Shown here: in pieces, positions 19,801-28,141 of the stretch
How the letters are laid out: the number at the start of each line of letters is the position of its first letter
Numbering within the stretch: the stretch's first letter is position 1
Assembly (NCBI GenBank): GCA_024180945.1
Contig: JAKSGN010000002.1
Coordinates: forward strand, 3,658,001-3,722,000
Direction of reading: 5' to 3'
DNA: 64,000 bases
DNA from: Macrophomina tecta
Taxonomy: Eukaryota > Ascomycota > Dothideomycetes > Botryosphaeriales > Botryosphaeriaceae
Notes under the pieces: model-generated
The model's input: only the letters and a program-made list of their open reading frames with translations
Database searches by the model: none
Told to the model about the DNA's origin: nothing
Position numbers and translations under genes: made by a program

Positions 19801-21983
19801 CGACACACGCTCCGTACGGACATTTACAACCCCTGGAAGTACCAGAACGACCATGGCAATGGGTCACGCTAGACTTCATCACAAAGCTACCAAGGTCTAG
19901 GGACCCGCTCACAGAAGTCAAGTTCGACTCGATCCTAGTCTTTGTCGACAGACTCACGAAGTACGCCTACTTCTTGCCCTACCTAGAGGCATCGAATGCA
20001 GAACAGCTAGCCCACACGTTTCTCCGATACATCTTCGCGGATCACGGAATGCCGGAAGTATTGGTTTCGGACAGGGACAAGCTGATGAGATCAGAATTTT
20101 GGCAAACGCTTATGCGCCAGCTTGGAGCAAAGAACAAACTCTCTACAACGGCACACGCGCAAACCGACGGCCAGACAGAACGGATGAACCGGACTCTCGA
20201 ACAGTATCTTCGCTGTTACATCAACTACCCACAGGATGACTGGGCCACATGGCTACCCATGGCACAATTCGCCTATAACAGCGCCAAACAAGAGTCAACC
20301 AACGTATCCCCGTTCTTTGCCAACTATGGGTTTGAACCAGACGCGTATAGAGAGGCCATCCCAAGCAGAAAATTGGCCCAGAAAGGCGTTCTCAAGGCCG
20401 AGCAGCTAAGGGGATTGCACAAAGCCATCAGTCTCGACCTCGAATATGTACGAATTATGATGTCCAAATACTACAACAGACGGCACCAGGCGGCACCGAA
20501 CCTTAAAAGGGGGGATAAAGTGTACCTCCTCACGAAAAACATCAAATCAAAACGACCGAGCGACAAATTGGATTTCAAGAAAATCGGTCCATTCGAAATT
20601 GCAGAAAAACTCGGAGAAGTCACGTATCGACTCAAATTGCCTAACACACGGATGAACTCCACCTTTCACGTGGCAATGCTCGAGCCAGCACCAGAAAACG
20701 CCACCATTCCGGAAACTCAGGAAGAAATTATACCAGAAAACCCTGACGCCGAAGAAGACCAGTACCCAGTCGAGAAGATCCTAGACTGCAAGCGGTTCGG
20801 TCGTCAGCTCAAATATCTCGTCAAATGGGAAGGTTACGGGAATGAAGACAACCAGTGGGTGCCAAAGGACGACATACACTCAGACCTTGTCACGGAGTTC
20901 CATCGCCAGAACCCTGACCTCCCGCGGAAACGAGGCCGTCCTCGAACGAGAACGACGGAAGGCCCTCGAGAGTCGCAACATCCCACACCAGGGACGACGA
21001 CCGGCGAACAGAATCCACAGGTCCAGGAGAACGCGGGGACCACGCACCAGCCACAGGCTCGCCGGCAGAATCGGCAAACCCAGCCTCCCGCGGCGCAGCA
21101 GGATCCACCGACTCGTGACGTGGCCGTTTTGACGCGGACGGACCCCCGGAATTCTCAGGGTCAGACGGCTCCCCAGCCGCCAGCTGCTCCAACAGCCTCT
21201 GATCCTTCATCTCCAGAGCCGCGACATCCTCCGAAGAAAGTTCGCGATCAAGAATGGAGAAACCACGATCCTCCAGCAACTTCTGCTGTTTCCGAAGGCG
21301 TACTAGCTTCGAGGAAGAAGCGCGAAGGCGAGATTGTAACCCCTCCAACGCCTCCGAGGCCTCCTGGAAATCACGATAAGCAGCCTCCTCCTCAGAACGG
21401 ATCCGCTCTTGTTGGCGACGCAAACGATTCACTGTTAGGACGTCAGCAAGGAAAAGAACAAAGAAAACGAATCCTTACTAGTGGACACGGAAACCCTCTG
21501 AGCGTCACACATGGTATAACCACGAGCCGCACACTCTCCACAACGGGACGAACGAGGACCAATCCTACAGACACGCCCGTTAGCGGAACAATCGAAACAA
21601 GCACGCGTGACCGGAGCAAAGGAATTGATCGCGGTCGACAACTCAGCGCGATAAGCCGACTCGTCGCGAGAACGTTTCACGCCAGCCATGACGAAGGAAA
21701 CTTACGGGAGAAAGAGGAATCACAGCAGCAGACGAATTATAGCCTTTACGGAGAATCTTCGGGCCGAAGATCCTTAAAGGGGGGGATAGTGTTACGGCGC
21801 AGCCTACACAGGACCTGGGTAAGAAGGATAAGAAGGACAAGCGGGGCGCCTACGCGCCCGCGAGAAAGATCCACCGGCAAGGAGTCACGTGACTCCCGGT
21901 TCAACTGTTCAGAGCCTTGGCACTCTGAACTCCTGAACTCGCGAAGTTCAGACGTTCAACCGCTTGGCAGAATGAACCCATGA
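16764..21983 (+). CDS. pol: pol polyprotein (PR-RT-RNase H-IN-chromodomain)
   Basis: Open in the -1 frame relative to gag, about 1,740 codons after the shift. Retropepsin: DTGSSGNF near nt 16925 and IILGMPWI near 17150. A diverged 180-nt direct repeat lies between protease and RT. Reverse transcriptase: YRQLNDITIKNRYPLPRI, FTKLDLRDGYH, MPFGLTNAPATFQ and the catalytic YLDD near 18580. RNase H: ETDASGFALGACLSQ near 19022. Integrase: HHCC finger (HGHQGID...CDLC), then the DDE residues in TLDFITKLP, VSDRDKL and TDGQTERMNRTLEQY (19865-20200). A chromodomain (EKILDCKRFGRQ, LVKWEGYGNEDNQWVP) spans about 20764-20877 and should steer integration to marked chromatin. The last roughly 370 residues are low-complexity, lie opposite the antisense gene and run 64 codons into the 3' LTR. 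Confidence 0.95.
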   Translation, partial: LDGPTALGSTQGPQSRSLHMVSRTSNTEILTGPNLWKQFKTKGTLNGVPIRILIDTGSSGNFIHNEFVEQCKILYRKKKEPYPLSGFDGKSSVYGEGWVKIETEEATLQIKNHREQISLDVQRIPGHDIILGMPWIRTQKPIFDFSEGDEIVFREEIDDLLRKFGLRMENGLMNTLQRLLSTMNREVASVRPKSGSCVGDSDSGVSQNQDCDAEGEASLVKCNPIAGISPTERNDTLESSREEQDSNDGVRPSDGNINGNLEGGLRQDQDCSVQDAASSVKCSASSGVSPTESSIPENQVQHLSRRTTQRKRKAKSKASRKQLAATEPPVDVQTISREAFRRMRRQGQQVCLMYIKPSPAVQQRALARAQRERPRDEDCPTPIGGDDPARIKRGQHGSLEMWQQPQGTPPIPEMETVPDEYWDLVAVCQERGKGDLPKHQPWDHEIPLKPGTKPAYKPIYSLSKKEMEALKEYIEKNLERGYIRPSTSSAGYPILFVPKKNGKLRLCVDYRQLNDITIKNRYPLPRIDELQDKLGNAKYFTKLDLRDGYHLVRIKEGEEWKTAFRTRLGLYEYTVMPFGLTNAPATFQNLVNDTLREYLDIFCMAYLDDILIFSDTLEEHKKHVRKVLETLQAKNLTIAPDKCFWHTQKVEFLGFVITPGHVGMDDSKLDSIREWPVPKTIKEVQSFLGFANFYRKFIWNYSKVTEPLTRLTQKEHGFQWGDDQQQAFDSLKRMFCEAPVLGIYDPDKPIEVETDASGFALGACLSQPDDEGRWHPIAFYSRKFTPAELNYDTHDKELLAIVSAFKHWRHYLEGTDQQVIVHCDHQNLTRFTTTKELNRRQVRWSQELASYNFKITHRKGVDNAAADALSRRVDYMEGRIEPQPAVLQWTSDGSLTLARQSFPMLRIESNPWHQKIREAYAQDSFAQELLALEDDPRVARDREGTLLFKGLIYVPTRLREALVKDMHVAPAHGHQGIDRTTERITQNFYFPGLRKTVQRIVSQCDLCIRSKAATHAPYGHLQPLEVPERPWQWVTLDFITKLPRSRDPLTEVKFDSILVFVDRLTKYAYFLPYLEASNAEQLAHTFLRYIFADHGMPEVLVSDRDKLMRSEFWQTLMRQLGAKNKLSTTAHAQTDGQTERMNRTLEQYLRCYINYPQDDWATWLPMAQFAYNSAKQESTNVSPFFANYGFEPDAYREAIPSRKLAQKGVLKAEQLRGLHKAISLDLEYVRIMMSKYYNRRHQAAPNLKRGDKVYLLTKNIKSKRPSDKLDFKKIGPFEIAEKLGEVTYRLKLPNTRMNSTFHVAMLEPAPENATIPETQEEIIPENPDAEEDQYPVEKILDCKRFGRQLKYLVKWEGYGNEDNQWVPKDDIHSDLVTEFHRQNPDLPRKRGRPRTRTTEGPRESQHPTPGTTTGEQNPQVQENAGTTHQPQARRQNRQTQPPAAQQDPPTRDVAVLTRTDPRNSQGQTAPQPPAAPTASDPSSPEPRHPPKKVRDQEWRNHDPPATSAVSEGVLASRKKREGEIVTPPTPPRPPGNHDKQPPPQNGSALVGDANDSLLGRQQGKEQRKRILTSGHGNPLSVTHGITTSRTLSTTGRTRTNPTDTPVSGTIETSTRDRSKGIDRGRQLSAISRLVARTFHASHDEGNLREKEESQQQTNYSLYGESSGRRSLKGGIVLRRSLHRTWVRRIRRTSGAPTRPRERSTGKESRDSRFNCSEPWHSELLNSRSSDVQPLGRMNP
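17331..17690 (+). repeat. diverged tandem repeat inside pol
   Basis: Two units of 180 bp starting GTAAGGCCCA at 17331 and 17511, with a partial third start (GTAAGGCC) at 17698. Each encodes a related stretch with shared anchors QDCD/QDCS, KC and (I/V)SPTE. The repeat sits in the linker between protease and reverse transcriptase. Confidence 0.8.
20890..21689 (-). CDS. antisense spliced gene: Zn2Cys6-like cluster plus coiled coil
   Basis: Runs opposite to pol inside the retrotransposon. Exon 1 is 21479-21689 and exon 2 is 20890-21431; the 47-bp intron 21432-21478 has a GTAAGG donor, GCTGAC branch point and AACAG acceptor. The spliced frame gives 250 residues. Exon 1 encodes six cysteines spaced C-x2-C-x6-C-x8-C-x2-C-x7-C (RACFDCSANGRVC, then SRCGECAARGYTMC), which fits the fungal Zn2Cys6 binuclear cluster. 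Exon 2 starts with about 60 residues of charged heptad-like helix (RQQERIRSEEEAAYRDFQEA, KLVRLRKQQKLLEDRG), a likely coiled coil, then a loose serine/proline-rich end. Zinc cluster plus coiled coil is the layout of fungal DNA-binding regulators, but key basic residues of the GAL4-type loop are reduced. Function is unknown; regulation of the element is an inference. Confidence 0.75.
21773..21789 (+). other. polypurine tract
   Basis: Purine-rich run AAAGGGGGGGATAG directly before the 3' LTR TG, the expected primer site for plus-strand DNA synthesis. Confidence 0.85.
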
Positions 21984-22231
21984 ACTATCAGATTGTATAC
22001 ACTCTCCCACTATTATATAAACCACACTCTTTAGATAGCTTTGACCTTCGTGGTCAACTTCAATAACAATTCGCACATTGTTAGTAACACGGCCTTCGCA
22101 CGCAGTGCTCAGTCTTGTCACGTGTTCGACTTGCTCTCACCCTCTTCTTGTACCCACTCAAGGAAATCCTTCGACAGGTTTTCTCCCTCTTCGGTGTTTG
22201 GATCCTTAGAGGCAGAGGCCCGCTCGTTACA
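21790..22231 (+). repeat. 3' LTR
   Basis: 442 bp, matching 14396-14837 by eye without a difference; ends CTCGTTACA and is followed by the ATATT duplication. The pol frame continues 64 codons into it and stops at 21983. Confidence 0.96.
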
Positions 22232-22236
22232 ATATT
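22232..22236. repeat. target-site duplication, right copy (ATATT)
   Basis: Exact copy of 14391-14395 on the other side of the element. Joining the flanks restores an AT-rich intergenic target. Confidence 0.95.
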
Positions 22237-23331
22237 GTTCTCAGCAGAATAATCGTACAGGTTGATTACCCGATGAAGACAGACGTGTTCACTAGCGATA
22301 AAAGCCCGTGCCAGCATCGTCCAGGCTCCTTTCCGGTTATCGAGCAATGCATGGAATTTGCCATAATAATAGTTTTCAATAGGGATCACCACCCTTCACC
22401 AGTGTATCATTCTCTTGGGCTGGATGATTCCAGAGAGAAATGCCTCCCAGCTCTATATCACTGATTAATAGACAGTCAATGAGTGGAAGGCCCACTCGTA
22501 GAAGGCTTCCTAATACGATTGGACAGAGGAACGGACAGAATGAATACCGCTCACAGCCACAGAATGTGACTGATCCCACAGGATAGCACACAGAAAATGG
22601 ATTGAATGTACATTAGGCGCAAGGGACACAGGACTCTGGTATGCACTTTTCTGATGCATCCTGCCGCCATTGAATCAATGCCTTACCCTTTCTTAGTCAC
22701 TTCAGCAGGTTTTTCAATTTATGACTTAATCAAACGCACACAAAAATTCTCGGCAAGTTTTCCCGCCACATCAATTGCTCGACGCGTATATCGACACTTC
22801 TCTACAGGTCTTCTTCCGGCTTGTGACTGATCCAGCTTGCCAGAGAAGATGCCTAGCGTAGCCTTGGGTCACGCTGGCTTCAAAGCATGGGAAATTTGTC
22901 GACTGTAAGATATCCTGCTACCACCGATTGGGGCGGAAAGCAGCGCTGTTAGAAGGCAGTTCCATCCAATCCTCGCTTGATTTCGCTGCCTTTCTTCGCC
23001 AATGTACTGGCACCGACGCGCGGCTAGGTGGCGTAGTTATTCTGAGCTGTTGAACAAAATCGCGTGGTCTGCGCGACAGGTGAGCATCTCGTCGCACCTA
23101 ATTGGACTTCATGCCCCGAATGGTACCTGTTCTGCAACTTTACTGAAGAGAAGTGAATCCGGAGGGAGAGGAGAGCGTAAAAATACACCTCAGTAATTCC
23201 AAGGGCTACAGTGGCAGAAGAGAGCGAGACGCGGGTGGTGCAGCGGCTGAAGGCGTCTCCACTGTTCTCACTTTACTCTGCGACGGCGCGCAGCGTAGCA
23301 CTGTGGAAAGCGGTACGACATCATAGGGCTT

Positions 23332-23364
<33 letters not shown>

Positions 23365-23742
23365 TGCTTGCTTGCTGTTAAAGACGGCTTAGCAGCTGTA
23401 GCAAAAGCCAGGCGCTATCCTTAAATGGCACAAAGCTCAAGCTGAAGGTAAAGTAAACGAGCCTGTGACAGTAGAACAGCTCGTCGCTCTCTAAGCAAGC
23501 AGCTGAAAACAAAATTAGCAAACACTAGTAGCACATGGAGATGCCGCCATTCGAAGTGCAGCGCAGGGCTTGAAGCACTGTAGACGTATCTTTCCAGCGC
23601 CTCAGCTCCCAAGCTTTTCTCCTCCGCGCAACCACACCACAAAACCCTATGCCACCGGCGCCAGCCACATCATCCAAAAAGGTCATTTTTCATCCTCCCA
23701 AGTCGCCAAAAGCGACCACGAACAGGCGCTAGCAGGTGGCTG
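22237..23742. other. intergenic, 3' flank of the retrotransposon
   Basis: Mixed-composition DNA with no supported gene. Apart from the T/A tract at 23330-23364 nothing stands out. Confidence 0.45.
23330..23364. repeat. T22-A13 tract
   Basis: Twenty-two T followed directly by thirteen A, a perfect 13-bp self-complementary block with an extra T run. It might be a remnant of a retroposed tail or a nucleosome-free element. Confidence 0.9.
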
Positions 23743-24138
23743 TCATGTGACATCCCCGATACTAATCGGGCAGTCGCAGCAGGCAGTCACATCGATAATA
23801 CAAGGCAGGTAGATGGCTAGCAGATAGAACGTCAACAACCCATCATCATTCAGGCTGAATACGATCCGCTTCCTTTCGGGCCTTGCAACCACTATGTGCG
23901 CGGTCCTCTCGTCGAACACAAGGCGGATGACGTTTTTGCACTCGGCGCGAATCGCCTCATAATTGCGAGCGAGAGTTCGGAGGTGTTGGTGGAGATCCCG
24001 GCCCTGCTTGGACACAGGCAGGTACTTTGCCTCCCTGTTCTTGATACTCTCGACATAAGTCGAAACCAGCCGCAGCCGGGTTACCAGCTGAATTACTGAG
24101 CAAACTCTTATACTCCGACGTTCCTCTAGCTATCTGGA
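23743..24138 (-). CDS. unrecognised gene, probable terminal exon
   Basis: An open frame of about 131 codons ending at 23743 with coding-like composition: LVSTYVESIKNREAKYLPVS, then RDLHQHLRTLARNYEAIRAE, KNVIRLVFDERTAHIVVARP and a hydrophobic stretch LLTFYLLAIYLPCIIDV near the end. It contains no methionine, and a stop lies just upstream next to a plausible acceptor (CCAGATAG at about 24139), so an upstream exon is needed. I did not find it. No family was recognised. Alternatively it is the remains of a decayed gene. Confidence 0.4.
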
Positions 24139-24546
24139 TGCAACACAGGGCCACTGTTCTCCCGAAGCCACTTTGATGCACAAGTTCACTAGTCTGGCGA
24201 CGTGTATTGATACAGTTAATACTTGAGCATCAAAACTATTACGGTGCGACAGTTATTCTTTGTAGGAAACTGTGCCTGGGACCAAACCTTGGGTTGAGAC
24301 TGCTCGCTTGCTATAGTGTTGCATTTGATCACCGACGCATAAAGGACTGGGTCCGCAGAATGACCAAACTGCTGTGGTGTTTACGGCTCGTGGGCTTAGA
24401 CACGTACTTACCGATGTTGTCGCTGCTACGGCCACTAAGCACCAAGGCGCATGCCAGCGGCAGCAACCATCAGAAGCTGAGACGACACGGAAGCATGTTC
24501 GTATGCACATACAGACGCTCACATCATCCACATTTATGTACGATAT

Positions 24547-25988
24547 CTACGTTCTCGCCTCGATGGTGGTCCACTCTCCCTCCTTCACGTCCTGGAAATC
24601 CATGACCTTGTTTTCCCCACCGAATCGCCCCTGTGTGTGCTTCCAGTCCCTGTCCACCGCGGTCTCTGGCCTCCACCTCCAGCTATGCTGCATTCTCTTA
24701 TCTAACTTTCCCTCCATGGTATCGGCAATGTATCTGCCGATGATCGGAATGTGCATGTACCCGTGTCCGCTGGCACCTACTCCAAGGATCAAGCTCTTGT
24801 AATCCGGATGCGGTGTAATCAGGAAAGCGCGGTTAGGCGTGTCAGCGCACCAACATATGCGCGCGAAGCTGAAAGGGCGCTCCGCAAGATGCGGCATGCA
24901 TTCCTTCAGGAAAGCACGAGCGCGCTTCTCGGATTCCAGCGGGACCTGGTGCTTGGCGAAGGGGAGGGAGGCCTGTCTTCCGGTCTTTGGATCGGTGGCC
25001 AAGTTGAGGTAGCCGGGGTGCTCGTCACACATCTTGAGCTCGTGGTTGTCCTCATCGGGTTCCATGAAAAAACCGCTGTCGGGGGTCAGTATCGATAAGG
25101 AAGACCAAGGTGTAGCCGACCTACCGCTCGACATTGAAGAGCACAGGTAAGTTCTTGTATAGCTTGACTTCTTGCTCAGTCATCTTGATATGAGCCAGCG
25201 TCCACGCGGTTGGTCGCAATTGATCCTTGAAGTCCAGGAATTGTGGAGCACTGGCGCCGGCACATAGAATGGTGCGGTCGGCACGCCACTCCCTTCCGTC
25301 GGCCGTTTTCGCACCCTTGACATCGCCATCCTCGATGATCAACTCTTTTGCGTCGCCTTGGGGGCTGCCGGTCACATAAGTGACCCCGAGCCGTTGTGCC
25401 TCCGTCGCAGCGGAAACCAATGCCTTCCGTGCATGGACCCACCCTGCGCCCTCCGACTTGTACCAGCCCTTCCAATTGGGAAATTCACCGGTCAGGACAC
25501 CCTCGGGCATGGTTCTGCGGAACTCTTCGGGGGTGTTGAGCTCGACAAAACCGTTTTCGGGAGTGGGCGCCTCGCGGATGTAAGAGGCCTCGATGACGGC
25601 AGGGTCGCTCGCTGCAATGATGTAGCCGGTGCCATGGTAGTAAGGCGCGAAGACGGGGTCGGAGAGCCAGCCCTCAGTGGCTTCATTGAGGAGGGTATTG
25701 CTGACATAGGCCTCGCCGTCCTCGACGCCTGAAAAAGACCCTGAGTCGCGTTTCCGGCGTCAGTGTGGGGAAAGAGCAGCAAGGGATGCAGAGGGCCGAG
25801 GGCACACCTTGCTCGACGATCTTATTCACGTCATTTCCGGCGGATATGGCCGAGGGCACCGGGTATGGGTCCAGCACGGTGACGCGCTTGTAGCCTCGAC
25901 GCGCGAGGTGCAGGGCCGTTGAGCTGCCCCAAGTGCCGGCGCCGACAATCAGGACGGACGAGGCCGCGGGATCCAGGGGCGAAGCCAT
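24547..25988 (-). CDS. fructosyl amino acid oxidase (Amadoriase)
   Basis: Three exons, 25808-25988, 25125-25728 and 24547-25075 (introns 79 and 49 bp), encode 437 residues, the family's usual length. Amadoriases are FAD enzymes that oxidise glycated amino acids to glucosone, free amino acid and H2O2, often in peroxisomes or cytosol. The ADP-binding start VLIVGAGTWGSSTALHLARR is at residue 12; AGNDVNKI carries the substrate-site lysine region; FFMEPDEDNHELKMCDEHPG holds the glutamate typical of the active site; ICWCADTPNR contains the cysteine expected to hold FAD covalently; VGASGHGYMHIP is the C-terminal FAD motif. The C-terminus is not an obvious PTS1. It diverges from a Zn2Cys6 regulator 300 bp away. 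Confidence 0.9.
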
Positions 25989-26288
25989 TGCGAGGGGTGC
26001 GCCTGGCCTCGAGACGGCGGCATGGCGGCAATGCTAACTTATACACTGGGGTTGCGGCGCAAAGAGTGAGGTCGCCAGCAGCCATCACAGGCACCGGCGA
26101 GGCGACGGGCGGCTGATCCCTGCGCGCTGCGGGGCGGGCGACCAGTGCAGCGCGTGGACCTGCCGCTCTCCGCTCTCCTCCGCCACACTGCCCGTCCCCG
26201 GCCCACCTCACCGTGTCACCCTCCGTTGGGAAGAGTGGGAGCGAGATTTACCTCCGGCCCAACCACAGCCTGCCGCCCTAAATGCAGC
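25989..26288. promoter_or_regulatory. shared divergent promoter
   Basis: Only 300 bp separate the two start codons of the Amadoriase (-) and the Zn2Cys6 factor (+), so both promoters must overlap here. No clear TATA box is visible. The sequence is GC-rich and contains CGGxxxxxCCG-like half sites that cannot be assigned. Confidence 0.6.
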
Positions 26289-28141
26289 ATGCCCCGTCGC
26301 AAGGCCGCTGACCGCAGCCAGCCGCACAAGTCGCGCTCCCGCAACGGCTGCCTCACGTGTCGCAAGAGGAAGATCAGTGCGTGCCCGCCCTCCCTCCAGT
26401 TTCCGTTACTCGAATCATTGACGCCCGCTGACATTTGCTCGCCCCAGGATGCGATGAAGCCAGGCCGGTGTGCTCAAATTGCCGCGACAAGGGGCTGCAG
26501 TGCCAGCGAGGCGTCACCCTGAAATGGGAGCAGGAATATGCCTCACGCGGCCTGGCTTTCGGTCGCTGTGGAGTGAGCGCCGGGCCATTTGCGCTGTATT
26601 GCCCAATCCGGCAGGAAGCTGACATTTTCCAGGTCTGGAGCAAGCACGGTGCGGTTCAGGACGACGCGCCACGCCTCGATCCCACCCTGGTGCAATGGCT
26701 GCCCTTGCCCAATATCCAGCCGTACCACTTCGTCAACAGCACAGTTGAAGGGTTTGAGGAATCGCTGGCAGAGCAGGAAGAGCTCAGCTGGTTTAGCATC
26801 AAGGACGATAGCTTCCTGGCCGCATCCGAGCGTCCCGGCTCCTCGTCGTCTTCCATCTCCGGGTACGGCTTAGGGGGAGCACTCGTCCCATTCGGCACGC
26901 AGTCGCCCTCGTCGCGACTGTCTCCCGTGGCATTCCTCCACTCCCCGAGCGAGTTCCCGCAGCTCGAAAACCCGTCTTATTCCCCTCTATTGGACTACTA
27001 CCTAGAGAGACTCTGCCCGCTTACGACGCCAAGCGTTCGGGCACGCTCCCCTTTCGCCTCGCTCATCCTCCCGTTTTCTGTGCAAGCCTCCTCAACAGCC
27101 CTCAATTCAATCCTCGCGCTATCCGCACGACACCTTTCGAAAATGAACCGTGCATGGAAACCAATTGCCATGCAGCTCGAAGGCAAGGTCCTCCATTCCC
27201 TACGCCGACGACTCATGACCGAAGATCCCAAACGCGTGGCCCTTGACCCAGAAGTCCCCACCATCATGATGATGCTGTGCCTGTACGAAATCATCAACAA
27301 ATGCGACGAGCGTTGGGTGATCCACCTGCGTGGAGCTCGCGATCTCATTCGTACCCGACGACGCCTTTTGACCTCTTCCAGTACCTCAAACCCCCTCCTC
27401 CAATTTTCCGAGCGCTTCTTCGCCTACCAGGATGTCATCGGCCGAACCGCCTGTGGCGAAGTTCCAATATTTGGTGAGGACTACTGGGATGCTAGCGACG
27501 CAAATGCCGATGCCTGGCTAGGATGCTCGCCAGAGCTCGTTTCCGTTGTCTGCTCCATCACAGAACTCAGCCGTTCGCGTCGAAGCACCGACCCGGAGGA
27601 GTTCGCCATCAAGGCCGAATCCCTTGAGCAGCGCCTTGCTAGCATCGAGCAACTGGTTAGCGATCCAGATGATAATGCGCTGAGACGGTCTGCGGAAGCA
27701 AAACGTCTCGCTGCTATCGTGTACCTCTACTGCGCCCTCTATGGCGCGACGCCTTCCACACCGCTAGTTGCTCACCATGTTAAAGAAGTGTTATCTTTCG
27801 TGAATGAAAGTGTGGGTGCAGGGCTGGCCGCTGGTCTCACTTGGCCGCTTTTTGTTGCAGCTGTTGAGCTCAACCCGCTCGATGACGAGTTGTGGACGGA
27901 TACAAAGACTGCCGAGCCGGTATACGGTAGGCCGCTCGTTTTGCGTGCCTTCAACCACCTGGCAAAGAGCAGCGTTTCGAACGTCGTGAGGATGCGGGAC
28001 GTTGTGAGCAAGGTGTGGGAGTTGCGCGAAAGGGAGTTGGTGGGCAGCCCCATATCAGACGGGAAGGCTGACGACGCGGAGAAAAATGACTGGGAGAGAT
28101 TTGTGGCCCCGCTGAGTATTAACATGAGTTTGGTCGGCTGA
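26289..28141 (+). CDS. Zn2Cys6 fungal transcription factor
   Basis: Two exons, 26289-26376 and 26448-28141, with a 71-bp intron that splits the zinc cluster. The joined sequence reads CLTCRKRKIRCDEARPVCSNCRDKGLQC, spaced C-x2-C-x6-C-x6-C-x2-C-x6-C, preceded by a basic N-terminus (MPRRKAADRSQPHKSRSRNG). The rest of the 593 residues fits the fungal-specific regulatory domain: LDYYLERLCPLTTPS, SLILPFSVQ, LNSILALSARHL, MMMLCLYEIINKC and a helical C-terminal half. The protein should act in the nucleus as a DNA-binding regulator. Its divergent neighbour, the Amadoriase, is a plausible target but nothing in the sequence proves it. Confidence 0.93.

Larger units (their letters stand above)
14396..22231 (+). 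mobile_element. complete Ty3/gypsy chromovirus LTR retrotransposon
   Basis: 7,836 bp bounded by two 442-bp LTRs (TG...CA) and flanked by the 5-bp target duplication ATATT (14391-14395 and 22232-22236). In order it carries a short leader, gag, a -1 frameshift signal, pol (protease, reverse transcriptase, RNase H, integrase, chromodomain), a polypurine tract and the 3' LTR. The order PR-RT-RH-IN-chromodomain places it among fungal chromoviruses of the Metaviridae. By eye the two LTRs show no difference, both long frames are intact and no RIP-like decay is visible, so the insertion looks young and possibly still competent. A spliced gene runs antisense over the pol 3' end. Confidence 0.97.
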
